A DNA stretch of 64,000 nucleotides from Streptomyces violens (GCF_000717745.1 NZ_JOBH01000003.1:310001-374000), one strand, 5' to 3'; numbered from the stretch's first letter, positions 34,262-43,070 are shown. Translations and numbers: made by a program. The notes: generated by a model not told the origin, from the sequence alone.

Positions 34262-35040
34262 CGGCCCGCCGCCAGCCGCACCGAGTCACCGTGCTCCAGC
34301 CGGTGCACGGTCACCTCGGGCGCCACCAGCGCCGACTGCCGTACGAACTCCTGCCCCGGCGCGTGGAATTCGTGCGGCCGCACGAATTCCATACCGATCG
34401 GCCAGTACGTGCCGTAGTGCACCGGCACGGCATCGCGCGGCGCGAGCCGGGCCGCCGCGACCGCCGCTTGACGCGCGTCCAGGTGCTCGTGCCCGAGGCG
34501 CGGGCCCCAGCCGCCGACCGGCAGCAGCGCCACGTCGCACGCTCCGACCTCGTCCGCCATTTCGTCGAACAGCCCGGTGTCACCCGCGAAGTACGTCGTT
34601 GCCGCGCCCTGCATCACATAGCCGAGCGCCGGCACGCGGTGCCGCCCGAACGGCAGCCGCCGCCCGTCGTGCGCCGCGCGCACCGCCCGTACGGTGACCG
34701 CACCGACCTCGGTCTTGTCGCCGGCCGCGAGCTCCGTCACGGGCAGGCCGTGGGCGGCCGCGGTGCGACGCAGCCCGGGCAGTGCGGCGGGCGCGCCACG
34801 CGGCACGATCAGCCGCGTACCGGGCGCGAGACGCGCGAGCGAGGGCAGGTGGAGATGGTCGGCGTGCAGATGCGAGATCAGCACCGCGTCCGCGATGGTG
34901 GCGCTGCCACCGGGCAGGGCGCCCCGGCGCCGCCGCAGGTGCGCCAGGCGCCGTACGAACAGCGGGTCGGTCAGCAGCCGCGTCCCGGAGTCCTCGACCG
35001 TAGCGGTGGCATGCCCCCACCACGTGACCTCCACCGACAC
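34258..35040 (-). CDS. MBL-fold metallo-hydrolase (UlaG/NAPE-PLD-like)
   Basis: A 260-aa beta-lactamase-fold hydrolase. The metal site is ISHLHADHLHLPSL, with further ligands in YFAGDTGLFDEM and VPVHYGTYWPIGMEF. The WWGHATATVEDSGTRLLTDP opening is typical of the UlaG/phospholipase D-like group. The GTG has GGAGG seven bases upstream. Coupling with the DedA gene hints at phospholipid metabolism, which is inference only. Confidence 0.88.
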   Translation of the reverse strand: MSVEVTWWGHATATVEDSGTRLLTDPLFVRRLAHLRRRRGALPGGSATIADAVLISHLHADHLHLPSLARLAPGTRLIVPRGAPAALPGLRRTAAAHGLPVTELAAGDKTEVGAVTVRAVRAAHDGRRLPFGRHRVPALGYVMQGAATTYFAGDTGLFDEMADEVGACDVALLPVGGWGPRLGHEHLDARQAAVAAARLAPRDAVPVHYGTYWPIGMEFVRPHEFHAPGQEFVRQSALVAPEVTVHRLEHGDSVRLAAGR

Positions 35041-35083
35041 GGTCTGACCTCCGTACGCGCGCCTTACACCCCGCCCCTCGAGC

Positions 35084-35263
35084 CTACGCCCGAGCCGCGA
35101 AGGTTATGAAAGCGGCAAACGTGTCAGGCCGCACGTCGAGGACCGGCCCGTCGGGGTCCTTGGAATCCCGGATGTGGACGAGAGTCAGGCTGGGAGCGAC
35201 CTCGACGCACTCACCGCCCGTGGAATCGCTGTAGCTGCTCTTGAACCATTTCAGGTCGCTCAT
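35084..35263 (-). CDS. DUF397 protein
   Basis: A 59-aa DUF397 protein: LKWFKSSYSDSTGGECVEVA, then VHIRDSKDPDGPVLDVRP and AAFITFAARA. Its ATG overlaps the stop of the XRE regulator (ATGA). XRE/DUF397 pairs, often with a HATPase gene as here, are among the most copied regulatory cassettes of Streptomyces. Several, such as BldB/WhiJ-linked sets, affect development. DUF397 is thought to modulate the XRE partner. Confidence 0.92.
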   Translation of the reverse strand: MSDLKWFKSSYSDSTGGECVEVAPSLTLVHIRDSKDPDGPVLDVRPDTFAAFITFAARA

Positions 35264-36078
35264 AGCTCATCCCTCAACTGCTCGATCAGCTTCACGGAGT
35301 CCTCCGGCCGGAGGGCCTGGCGTCCGATCATGGCATAGCGCCGAGTCAGTACTCCGACTTCTTCCGGACGCGATACCAGAGTGCTCTGCCCCTCTACTTC
35401 CGTGTAGACCAGGCTCGTCAATTCCGGAGTTTCGATTACCGTCATGGGACCCGGGATCCCCGCGTGTTCGCCCTTGCTCATCGGCATCACCTGGAGCGCG
35501 ACGTTGGGACGCTGAGCGCACTCGATGAGGTGCTCGTACTGGCGCCGCATGACGTCCAGGCCGCCGAGCCGCCGCCGCAGCGCGGCCTCTTCGTGGATGA
35601 CGTTGATGCAGCACACCGGTTTGCGGTCGAGGAGCGCCCGGCGCTCCATCCGGGCCTTCGCCAGCCCCTCGATCTCCTCCGCTTCCAGCGGCGGGAAGGC
35701 GCAGCCCAGCGTCGCCCGCGTGTACTCCTCGGTCTGCAACAGGCCGTGGATCAGCTGCGTGCAGTACGAGGACACGCTCAGCGCCGCCTGCTCCAACTGC
35801 ACCACGCCCCGGAAGTGCTCCGGATACCGCTCCAACCTCACATACTTCGCCGCCGCTGCGATCACCCCGCCCGCCTCCAGCGCCCCCTCCGCGCTCTCCA
35901 GGAACTCGTCCGTCGCCGGTTTCGCGCAGGTCTCCACCGCGCTCACCGCCGCGCCCGTGTAGTTCATCAGCGAACCCAGCTCGGTCTGCGACAGGCCGCG
36001 GGCCGTGCGCAGAAGGCGCAGTACCTCCGCCAAGTACTGCTGGGCCGGGCTCAGGGCCTTCTTCTTCGGCTGCGCCAT
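35260..36078 (-). CDS. XRE-family regulator (HTH + DUF5753)
   Basis: A 272-aa regulator. The N-terminal HTH is VLRLLRTARGLSQTELGSLM and TGAAVSAVETCAKPAT. From about residue 90 follows DUF5753 (SYCTQLIHGLLQTEEYTRA, VINVI-type strand CCINVIHEEAALRRRLGG, ALQVMPMSKGEHAGIPG). ATG 36078 has a purine-rich GGGGGG site. It is WhiJ-like, paired with DUF397 downstream and a divergent HATPase gene. The 89-bp divergent region carries tandem repeats likely bound by it or a global regulator. Confidence 0.93.
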   Translation of the reverse strand: MAQPKKKALSPAQQYLAEVLRLLRTARGLSQTELGSLMNYTGAAVSAVETCAKPATDEFLESAEGALEAGGVIAAAAKYVRLERYPEHFRGVVQLEQAALSVSSYCTQLIHGLLQTEEYTRATLGCAFPPLEAEEIEGLAKARMERRALLDRKPVCCINVIHEEAALRRRLGGLDVMRRQYEHLIECAQRPNVALQVMPMSKGEHAGIPGPMTVIETPELTSLVYTEVEGQSTLVSRPEEVGVLTRRYAMIGRQALRPEDSVKLIEQLRDEL

Positions 36079-36087
36079 TGCAGCCCC

Positions 36088-36119
36088 CCTCAACGTGGTT
36101 CAACGGTCGGTCAACGGTC
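36088..36119. promoter_or_regulatory. tandem 11-bp direct repeats, XRE / HATPase divergent region
   Basis: GTTCAACGGTC (36098-36108) is followed directly by GGTCAACGGTC (36109-36119), differing at one base. A related CCTCAACGTG precedes them, so three TCAACG cores are spaced 10 and 11 bp apart on one DNA face. The unit resembles the 11-bp direct-repeat units of PhoP boxes, but with ACG where PhoP boxes prefer pyrimidines. Confidence 0.5.
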
Positions 36120-36150
36120 CACCCGCAACCACTACCGAGCGTAGCCACCA

Positions 36151-36163
36151 CCACTGACAGTGG
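36151..36163. promoter_or_regulatory. 13-bp palindrome before the HATPase gene
   Basis: CCACT-GAC-AGTGG is a perfect 5-3-5 inverted repeat ending four bases before the ATG at 36168. It may be the operator of the divergent XRE regulator. Confidence 0.45.
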
Positions 36164-36167
36164 ACCC

Positions 36168-36572
36168 ATGAACGCAGAAAGTCACCCCTGGTGCCAGCGG
36201 TTCACTTCCGTCCCCCAGTCCGTCGGCCGGGCCCGGCGGGCCGTCCGCGCGGTACTGCTCGCGCACGGCGTCGCGCCGGACACGGTCGACACCGTCGAGC
36301 TCGTCGTGTCCGAACTCGCCGCGAACGCGGCCCGGCACGGCCGCGTCCCCGGGCGGCTCTTCGAGGTCCGCATCGACCTGGGAGAGGAGGGCGAGGACAA
36401 GGAGATCACCGTGGAGGTGTCGGACGCGGGTGACGCCCGCCCCGCGCTACAACGGCCCACCGCGAACGCGGAAACTGGCCGCGGGCTCGTACTCGTCGCG
36501 GCGCTGGCCACCGCCTGGGGCGTGCGGGACCGGCAGATCGGCAAGACCGTGTGGGCGCGGGTCAGCCGCTAG
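36168..36572 (+). CDS. HATPase_c anti-sigma-kinase-like protein
   Basis: A 134-aa RsbW/SpoIIAB-like ATPase. The N-box is VELVVSELAANAARHGRV, the D/G1-like region is VSDAGDARPALQRP, and the G-box is AETGRGLVLVAALATAWGV. This is the small HATPase companion usually found beside XRE/DUF397 genes; kinase activity is rarely shown. Its 3' end overlaps the converging GNAT gene by 11 bp. Confidence 0.9.
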   Translation: MNAESHPWCQRFTSVPQSVGRARRAVRAVLLAHGVAPDTVDTVELVVSELAANAARHGRVPGRLFEVRIDLGEEGEDKEITVEVSDAGDARPALQRPTANAETGRGLVLVAALATAWGVRDRQIGKTVWARVSR

Positions 36573-37098
36573 TGCAGCCCGGCGCGTCGATGACGTACAC
36601 CCGGACCGTGCGGCCGCATGTCGGGTCCACCGTCTCGCGGTCCAGCCGCATCCCCAGCTTGCGCATGATGCGTTCGGAGGCGTCGTTGCCGCGTTGCGCG
36701 ATGCTGATGATCCGCTCCAGGCCGCGCTCGCGGAATCCGTAGTCCAGCGCGGCCCGTGCTGCCTCCGTGGCGATGCCCCGTCCCCAGTACGGCCGGCCCA
36801 GCCGCCAGCCGATCTCCACGGCGGGCAGTACCTCCGGCAGGAAGTGCGGTACGGACAGTCCGACGAACCCGGCCAGCTCCCGCGAGGCGCGCAGCTCCAC
36901 CGCGAACAGTCCGAAGCCCTCGATGTCCCACTCCTGTTCCCAGGAGGAAATGCCGGAGGCGGTCTGCGTCAGACTGCGCGTCGCGCCGCTCCCGATCCAG
37001 CGCATCACTTCGGGATCGGCGTTCACAGCCGCCATCGGCTGAAGGTCTCCGGGGAGCCAGCGGCGCAATGTGAGCCGCTGCGTGTGCAAAGTGATCAC
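36562..37098 (-). CDS. GNAT N-acetyltransferase (RimJ/RimL-like)
   Basis: A 178-aa acetyltransferase. LHTQRLTLRRWLPGDLQPM is the RimJ-type opening; EIGWRLGRPYWGRGIATEAA carries the acetyl-CoA loop and the ending is LERIISIAQRGNDASERIMRKLGM. GTG start. It is divergent from the large phosphoesterase gene across a region with a perfect 21-bp palindrome. Substrate unknown. Confidence 0.9.
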   Translation of the reverse strand: MITLHTQRLTLRRWLPGDLQPMAAVNADPEVMRWIGSGATRSLTQTASGISSWEQEWDIEGFGLFAVELRASRELAGFVGLSVPHFLPEVLPAVEIGWRLGRPYWGRGIATEAARAALDYGFRERGLERIISIAQRGNDASERIMRKLGMRLDRETVDPTCGRTVRVYVIDAPGCTSG

Positions 37099-37260
37099 GC
37101 TTCATCCTGCCAAATCCGGCTACCGGGGCACCGCGCGGGAAGCTGTTTCCCGCCGACCGGTGCCCCTGCCATTGCCATGGCCATTGTCGGGGTTGTCCAC
37201 AGGGGCCCGACCCGTCCCGGCTCGTGTGGCACGCTGAAGCGCGGACCGGTGACACGTACC

Positions 37261-37281
37261 GGACATGTCAGTGACATGTCC
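37261..37281. promoter_or_regulatory. 21-bp perfect palindrome
   Basis: GGACATGTCA-G-TGACATGTCC has perfect 10-bp arms about one centre base. It lies 20 bp before the probable GTG start of the phosphoesterase gene and inside an alternative ATG start at 37265. Its presence there argues for the GTG start and for a dimeric repressor site. The binding protein is not identifiable from the window. Confidence 0.65.
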
Positions 37282-37300
37282 GAGGAAAGGTGAGTGCGGA

Positions 37301-39484
37301 GTGCGGCGACCCCGATGGCGGAGCGCGGGCGGTGCCCTGCTGCGAGTGATCGCGGTCTGGGCGGTCTCGACCGTCGCCATGCTCGTGCTGGCCGGTGCGC
37401 TGCCCGACTTCCGGCTGCAGTCCGCGGACGGCGACAGCGCCACCCAGATCGCGGTGGCAGCGGCGCTCGGCGCCGGCGCCTTCGGCCTGCTCGGCGCCCT
37501 GGTGTGGCCGCTGCTCGTACGGACCCTGCTGCTGGTGCCCGCGCTCGTGCTCGGCCTGCTGGTCTTCGCGCTCAACGGCTCGCTGCTGCTGGTCGCGCTC
37601 TGGCTGATCCCCGACGGGCGCGGCGCGGCCTCCCCGGAGACGGCCGTGGTGGTCGCCGCCGTGATGTCCGCGGTGTCCTCCGCCACCGGTGCGGCGCTCG
37701 CGGTCGGGGACGACGACGCGTACCGCAGGCGGCTGGCCCGGCTGGCCCTCCGGCGACGCACCTCCGTGGTGCAGGACCCGGCCGGCGCCCCGCCCGGCAC
37801 GGTCTTCCTCCAGCTCGACGGCGTCGGGCACGACGTGCTCGCGGACGCGCTGGCGGGCCCCGACCCGCTCATGCCCACCGTCGCGGGCTGGGCCGGCGCG
37901 ACCCACACGCTCACCCCCTGGCGCACCGACTGGTCCAGCCAGACCGGCGCCAGCCAGCTCGGCATCCTGCACGGCACCAACCACGACGTGCCCGCCTTCC
38001 GCTGGTACGAGAAGGAGACCGGCGAGGTCATCGTCAGCAACCGCCCGACCAGCGCCGCCGAGCTGCAGCGCCGCGCGATGGTCAGGACCGGCAGCGGCGG
38101 CCTGCTCTCCGTGGACGGCGCGAGCCGCGGCAATCTTTTCAGCGGCGGCGCGGCACAGCTCGCGCTGGTGCTCTCGGTGGCCGCCCGGCGCGGCCGCTAC
38201 AACCGCTCCCGGGCCGGGTACTTCGCGTACTTCTCCGACCCGGCGAACGCCACCCGCACCGCCGCCTCCTTCGTGGTGGAGGTGTGCCGCGAGATCAAGC
38301 AGTCGCTGCGGGCGCGCTTCCGGGAGGACGGGCCGCGGGTCAAGCGCGGCGGGCTGTACCCCTTCGTGCGGGCGTTCGCGACGGTCGTCGAGCGGGACGT
38401 GGTGGTCGCCGCGGTGATCGGCGACATGCTGGTCGGCCGGACCGCGATCTACGCCGACCTGGTCGCGTACGACGAGGTCGCGCACCACTCGGGGCCGGAG
38501 AGCCGGGACGCGCGGCTGGTGCTGCGGCGGCTGGACCGTTCGCTCGCGCTGATCGCCAAGATCGCCCCGCATGCGCCGCGCCCGTACCGCATCGTGCTCC
38601 TCTCCGACCACGGGCAGAGCCCGGGGGAGACCTTCGCCGGGCGGTACGGGCTGACGCTGGAGGACCTGGTCCGGGCCGGCTGCGGGCTGCCGGTGTCCCG
38701 GCGGGCGCGCCGCAGCCCCACGGGCGCCGAGGCGAGAAACACCGCGCGCGCCGCGCTGCACCGCCCCGAGGAGGAGCCGGAGGAGACCACGCGGCGGGCC
38801 CGCCGGGCCGCCGAGCCGATCGTGCTGGCCTCCGGGAACCTCGGCCTGGTGTCGCTGCCCTCGATACCGGGCCGGGCGACGCGCGAGCAGATCGACCGCC
38901 GCAATCCGGCACTGCTGAGCACCCTCGCCGAGCATCCGGGCATCGGCTTCGTGCTCGTACGGTCCGAGGAGCACGGCGCGGTCGTCCTCGGCCCGCGCGG
39001 GGGCGCGCACCACCTCGACACGGGGCGGATCGTCGGCGAGGACCCGCTGGCGCCGTTCGGGCCGGGCGCGGCGGATGCGGTACGCCGTACTGACGGCTTC
39101 CCGCATGCCGCCGACATCATGATCAATTCCTCCTGCGACCCGGAGACGGGCGAGGTACACGCCTTCGAGGAACAGATCGGCTCACACGGCGGCCTCGGCG
39201 GCAAGCAGTCCCACCCGTTCCTGCTCTGGCCGGAAGAGCTCACGCCGCCGGTGCCGGAGGGCACGGAGCTCGTCGGCGCCGAACACGTCCACCGGGTGTT
39301 CCGCCGCTGGCTGGGGGAGGGCGGGGGACCGGCGGTACCGGTGGGCGGCGAGCCCCGGTCCAGTACGGATACGGCACCGGGCGCGGGCGAGATACGGTCC
39401 GGTGTGGACGAAATGCGGTCGCAGGGTGCCACTTCCGAAGCTTTTTCGCCCGCCGATGGCGCCGCACAGGACAAAAAGCGCTGA
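37301..39484 (+). CDS. membrane-anchored alkaline-phosphatase-superfamily phosphoesterase with holin-like N-terminus
   Basis: A 727-aa protein. Residues 1-140 hold about four membrane helices resembling the 4-TMS phage-holin superfamily (VWAVSTVAMLVLAGALPDF, LLGALVWPLLVRTLLLVPA). The rest is a type I phosphodiesterase/alkaline-phosphatase fold: metal Asp in VFLQLDGVGHDVL, nucleophile region SSQTGASQLGIL, LVAYDEVAHHSGPES, IVLLSDHGQSPGE and the late His in SHGGLGGKQSHP. A Glu/Arg-rich insertion (PEEEPEETTRRARRAAE) is present. The catalytic domain's side of the membrane is not certain. GTG 37301 is preferred. Substrate unknown. Confidence 0.82.
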   Translation: MRRPRWRSAGGALLRVIAVWAVSTVAMLVLAGALPDFRLQSADGDSATQIAVAAALGAGAFGLLGALVWPLLVRTLLLVPALVLGLLVFALNGSLLLVALWLIPDGRGAASPETAVVVAAVMSAVSSATGAALAVGDDDAYRRRLARLALRRRTSVVQDPAGAPPGTVFLQLDGVGHDVLADALAGPDPLMPTVAGWAGATHTLTPWRTDWSSQTGASQLGILHGTNHDVPAFRWYEKETGEVIVSNRPTSAAELQRRAMVRTGSGGLLSVDGASRGNLFSGGAAQLALVLSVAARRGRYNRSRAGYFAYFSDPANATRTAASFVVEVCREIKQSLRARFREDGPRVKRGGLYPFVRAFATVVERDVVVAAVIGDMLVGRTAIYADLVAYDEVAHHSGPESRDARLVLRRLDRSLALIAKIAPHAPRPYRIVLLSDHGQSPGETFAGRYGLTLEDLVRAGCGLPVSRRARRSPTGAEARNTARAALHRPEEEPEETTRRARRAAEPIVLASGNLGLVSLPSIPGRATREQIDRRNPALLSTLAEHPGIGFVLVRSEEHGAVVLGPRGGAHHLDTGRIVGEDPLAPFGPGAADAVRRTDGFPHAADIMINSSCDPETGEVHAFEEQIGSHGGLGGKQSHPFLLWPEELTPPVPEGTELVGAEHVHRVFRRWLGEGGGPAVPVGGEPRSSTDTAPGAGEIRSGVDEMRSQGATSEAFSPADGAAQDKKR

Positions 39485-39635
39485 TTTGGAGGCGGCCTCC
39501 GGGGTCGCGGACCATGGTGGGGCGCCCGCTGCCACCCGGCCGGGCGCGGCGCGTGCCGGGAGCCTGACACAGGCCCGGTGCGCAGGGCGTCCGGCGACCT
39601 CGGACGCAGAGCACAAGAGAGAGCCACCACCCGCC

Positions 39636-41084
39636 ATGCACGACCGGCACACCCGCCGCTTCGGTCTGGGGACCGCCACCGCCCTGGTGATGGGCAACAT
39701 CATCGGCGGCGGGATCTTCCTGCTCCCCGCCTCGGTCGCCCCCTACGGCACCGTCAGCCTCGTCGCCTTCGGCGTCCTGACCCTCGGCGCGCTCGCGCTC
39801 GCCCTGGTCTTCGGCCGCCTCGCGCAGCGCCACCCGGACACCGGAGGCCCGTACGTCTACGCGCGCGAGGCGTTCGGCGACTTCGCCGGCTTCCTCTCCG
39901 CCTGGTCGTACTGGACCATGTCCTGGGTCAGCAACGCGGCCCTCGCCGTGGCCGCCGTGGGCTATGTCCACGTGCTCTTCCCCGGCCATGACTCCAAGGG
40001 CATGGACCTGGCCGTCGCGCTGATCGCCCTCTGGCTCCCGGCGATCTCGAACTTCGCCGGCACCCGCTACGTCGGTGCCGTGCAGCTCATCGCCACCGTC
40101 CTGAAGTTCCTGCCGCTGCTGTTCATCGCGATCGCCGGGCTGTTCTTCTTCGACCCGGACAACCTCGGCTCCTTCCACGAGGGCAGCGGCAGCTCGCTCG
40201 GCGGGCTCTCGGCCGCCGCCGCGATCCTGCTGTACAGCTACGTCGGCGTGGAGTCCGCCGCGATGAGCGCGGGCGAGGTGCGCAACCCGCGGCGCAACGT
40301 CGGCCGGGCCACCGTCCTCGGAGTCCTCGGCGCCGCCGTCGTCTACCTCCTCGGCACCCTCTCGGTCTTCGGCACCGTCCCGCACGACAAGCTGGTCGAC
40401 TCCCAGGCCCCGTTCTCCGACGCGATGAACTCGATGTTCGGCGGCACCTGGGGCGGCACGCTGATCGCCGCGGCCGCCGTGATCTCCATCCTCGGCGCGC
40501 TGAACGGCTGGACGCTGATGAGCGCCCAGTCCCCGTACGTCGCCGCCGGGGACGGCCTGTTCCCGGCCGCCTTCCGGAGGAAGCGGCGCGGCGTGCCGAC
40601 CTTCGGCGTCCTGGCCTCCGTCGTACTGGCCTCGGCGCTCACCGTGTGCAATTACGTCTCCGGCGCCGGCGGCGTCTTCGAGATCCTCGTCCTGATCACG
40701 ACGTTCTCGGCCACCGTGCCCTACCTCCTCGCCGCCGGCGCGCAGGTGTACTTCCTGCTCACCGGGCGCCGCGACGAGGTGCGCCCCGGCCGCTTCGCCC
40801 GGGACCTGGTCCTCGCGCTGGTCGCCTTCGGCTTCACCTTCTGGCTGGTGGCGGGCGCCGGATACGCGGCGATCTACCAGGGCGTGCTGTTCCTCTTCGC
40901 GGGCATCCTGGTGTACGCCTGGATGCGGGCCCGACGGACCGTACGCGAGCGGGAGACGACCGAGGGGCCCACGGCGGCCGAGGGACCCACGGCGGCCGAC
41001 GGCCTCACACCGGCCGACGGCCCCGCGACCGCCGAGGCCCCCGCAACGGCAGAGGACTCGCCGAAGGAGATACTGGCGCCCTGA
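39636..41084 (+). CDS. APC-family amino-acid permease/antiporter
   Basis: A 482-aa transporter with about twelve hydrophobic spans. The APC start is ATALVMGNIIGGGIFLLPAS, with HPDTGGPYVYAREAFGDF and LYSYVGVESAAMSAGEVRNP, the AdiC/PotE-like pattern for basic amino acid or amine exchange. The last 50 residues are a repetitive hydrophilic tail (TAAEGPTAADGLTPADGP and so on), probably recent repeat expansion. It is followed after 33 bp by aroQ on the same strand. Confidence 0.9.
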   Translation: MHDRHTRRFGLGTATALVMGNIIGGGIFLLPASVAPYGTVSLVAFGVLTLGALALALVFGRLAQRHPDTGGPYVYAREAFGDFAGFLSAWSYWTMSWVSNAALAVAAVGYVHVLFPGHDSKGMDLAVALIALWLPAISNFAGTRYVGAVQLIATVLKFLPLLFIAIAGLFFFDPDNLGSFHEGSGSSLGGLSAAAAILLYSYVGVESAAMSAGEVRNPRRNVGRATVLGVLGAAVVYLLGTLSVFGTVPHDKLVDSQAPFSDAMNSMFGGTWGGTLIAAAAVISILGALNGWTLMSAQSPYVAAGDGLFPAAFRRKRRGVPTFGVLASVVLASALTVCNYVSGAGGVFEILVLITTFSATVPYLLAAGAQVYFLLTGRRDEVRPGRFARDLVLALVAFGFTFWLVAGAGYAAIYQGVLFLFAGILVYAWMRARRTVRERETTEGPTAAEGPTAADGLTPADGPATAEAPATAEDSPKEILAP

Positions 41085-41117
41085 CAGCGCGCCTCACCGA
41101 ACGGAGAGTTGAGAGCC

Positions 41118-41585
41118 ATGCCCCGCACCCTCGCCACCGCCCCGATCCTCGTCCTCAACGGCCCGAACCTGAACCTCCTGGGCCAGCGGCAGCCGGAGAT
41201 CTACGGCTCCGACACGCTCGCCGACGTCGAGGCGCTGTGTGCCAAGGCCGCGGCCGCGCACGGGGGCACGGTCGACTGCAGGCAGTCGAACCACGAGGGG
41301 CAGCTCGTCGACTGGATCCACGAGGCCCGGCTCACCCATGCGGGCATCGTGATCAACCCGGCCGCGTACTCCCACACCTCCGTCGCGATCCTCGACGCGC
41401 TCAACGCCTGCGACGGGATGCCGGTCCTGGAGGTACACATCTCCAACATCCACCACCGCGAGGAGTTCCGGCACCACTCCTACGTCTCGCACCGCGCCGA
41501 CGGCGTCATCGCGGGCTGCGGCGTCCAGGGCTACGCCTTCGCGATCGACCGGGTGGCCGCGCTGGTGGCCGCGGCGCAGGACTGA
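41118..41585 (+). CDS. aroQ: type II 3-dehydroquinate dehydratase
   Basis: A 155-aa dodecameric-type dehydroquinase. It has [20 protein letters not shown] with the catalytic Arg/Tyr loop, [19 protein letters not shown] with the substrate-binding Asn and Ser/Thr, [19 protein letters not shown] with the catalytic His, and [14 protein letters not shown]. It converts 3-dehydroquinate to 3-dehydroshikimate in the shikimate or quinate pathway. Other aro genes are not adjacent, so it may be a stand-alone copy serving catabolism. Confidence 0.96.
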   Translation: MPRTLATAPILVLNGPNLNLLGQRQPEIYGSDTLADVEALCAKAAAAHGGTVDCRQSNHEGQLVDWIHEARLTHAGIVINPAAYSHTSVAILDALNACDGMPVLEVHISNIHHREEFRHHSYVSHRADGVIAGCGVQGYAFAIDRVAALVAAAQD

Positions 41586-41730
41586 GCCACCGGCCAGTAC
41601 CGCGGTACAGGACCGACCCGCGGCACGCCCGTCCGCACATTGGCGCGAAAGCGGGTTCGGCGTGCGAAGGTGGGTGGAAATCTGGAACGCAGATACCCAC
41701 GCGGCACGCGACGGCTGAGAGGCGGACGGC

Positions 41731-42042
41731 ATGAACGGTCAGGTGGATCCGCTCACCGACAAGGAGATCGAGGACCGGCTGGCGGAGCTGCCCGGCTGGA
41801 CGGTCGCCGACGACAAGCTGACCCGTACGTACGGCTTCGACAGCCACCTCCCGGCGGCCGCGATGGTCATCCACGTGGCCCAGATCCAGGAGGAGCTGGG
41901 CCACCACTCCGACCAGACGCTGAGCTACAACAAGCTGACCATCGCGGTGAACACCCACAGCGCCGGCGGCCGCATCACCGAACGGGACTTCGCCCTCGCA
42001 CAGCGGATCGAAGCCGTCGCAGCGGGCCACGGGGCCCGCTGA
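41731..42042 (+). CDS. 4a-hydroxytetrahydrobiopterin (pterin-4a-carbinolamine) dehydratase
   Basis: A 103-aa PCD/DCoH protein. The core has HVAQIQEELGHHSDQTLSYN, the family's E-x-x-x-H-H-P-like motif with Ser-Asp in place of Pro-Glu, and KLTIAVNTHSAGGRITERD. It recycles pterin cofactor for aromatic amino-acid hydroxylases, although none is encoded nearby. The last 68 bp overlap the 3' end of the converging YihY gene. Confidence 0.92.
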   Translation: MNGQVDPLTDKEIEDRLAELPGWTVADDKLTRTYGFDSHLPAAAMVIHVAQIQEELGHHSDQTLSYNKLTIAVNTHSAGGRITERDFALAQRIEAVAAGHGAR

Positions 42043-42997
42043 CCCGCTCCCGGCCCCGCTCCCGCCCGGCGCGCGGTGCCGCCCGCGTCAGCTCCGCGTT
42101 GAACTGCGCGCCGGTCAGCAGGGACAGGTGGGAGAACCACAGCCAGATCAGAAAGACCACAGGGCCCGCGAGCGACCCGTACAGCCGGTTGAAGGTCCCG
42201 ACGTACGACGCGTACAGCGCGAAGCCCGCCGAGGAGACCAGCCACAGCAGCACCGCGAGGACGCCGCCGGGCACCCCGCGCCGCACCCCGCGCGAGGCCG
42301 GCGGCCCCGAGCGGAAGAGGACCAGTACCAGCACGGTCACCAGGCACAGCAGCAGCGGCCACTTGACCACGCTCCAGGTCACCTCGGCGGCCCGGCCCAG
42401 CCCCACGGCGCGCCCCATCGCACGCGCCAGCGGCCCGCTGGCCAGCAGGGCCACCGCGCTGCCGATGAGCGAGGCGAGCAGCACCAGCGCCGTACCGAGA
42501 ATGCGCGGCGCCTTGCGCCACGGCGGCCGGTCGTCCTTGACCCGGTGCATGGCGTGCAGCGCCCGCCGGAACACCGCGAGATAGCTGCACGAGGACCACA
42601 CCGCGCTGACCGTCGCACCGCCCACCACCAGCCAGGCCGCGGTCCGCTGATGCGACATGGAGATGAGCGCGCGGTGCAGCGTGGCGCCGGACTGGGCCGG
42701 GGCGAGCGCGCTGATGTGCTCGATGAGCTGCCCGGTCGCGGGCGGATCGGCCAGCCCGATCAGCGACACCGTCACAATCATCGCGGGCAGCAGCGCCAGC
42801 ACCGAGTAATACGTCAGGCTGGCCGCCCAGTCCGTCAGATCGTCACGCCACACGGACAGCGGCGTACGGCACAGCGCGGTCCGCCACTGCCGCCAGTCCG
42901 GCAGCGAGCGCACGACATCCTGTACCGCTCCGCGCACCGGACCGGCCCGCTCCGGCGTCTGCTGTTCCGGTACCCGGCGCCCATCGCCGACCTCCAT
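41975..42997 (-). CDS. YihY/virulence-factor-BrkB family membrane protein
   Basis: A 340-aa membrane protein with six predicted spans. The family hallmarks are DWAASLTYYSVLALLPAMIV near residue 60, TVSAVWSSCSYLAVFRRALH, and YASYVGTFNRLYGSLAGPVVFL with IWLWFSHLSLLTGAQFNAEL at the end. Function of this family is not settled. The Arg-rich C-terminal tail (RERGRERVSGPRG) overlaps the pterin dehydratase gene. It is divergent from the ECF sigma operon. Confidence 0.9.
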   Translation of the reverse strand: MEVGDGRRVPEQQTPERAGPVRGAVQDVVRSLPDWRQWRTALCRTPLSVWRDDLTDWAASLTYYSVLALLPAMIVTVSLIGLADPPATGQLIEHISALAPAQSGATLHRALISMSHQRTAAWLVVGGATVSAVWSSCSYLAVFRRALHAMHRVKDDRPPWRKAPRILGTALVLLASLIGSAVALLASGPLARAMGRAVGLGRAAEVTWSVVKWPLLLCLVTVLVLVLFRSGPPASRGVRRGVPGGVLAVLLWLVSSAGFALYASYVGTFNRLYGSLAGPVVFLIWLWFSHLSLLTGAQFNAELTRAAPRAGRERGRERVSGPRGPLRRLRSAVRGRSPVR

Positions 42998-43070
42998 CGT
43001 GCTGGTCTTCCTTTCCGTACGGACCGTTCCGCTTACCGGCCCGCGCCCCATCCTGCCCCGTGCGACGGCC

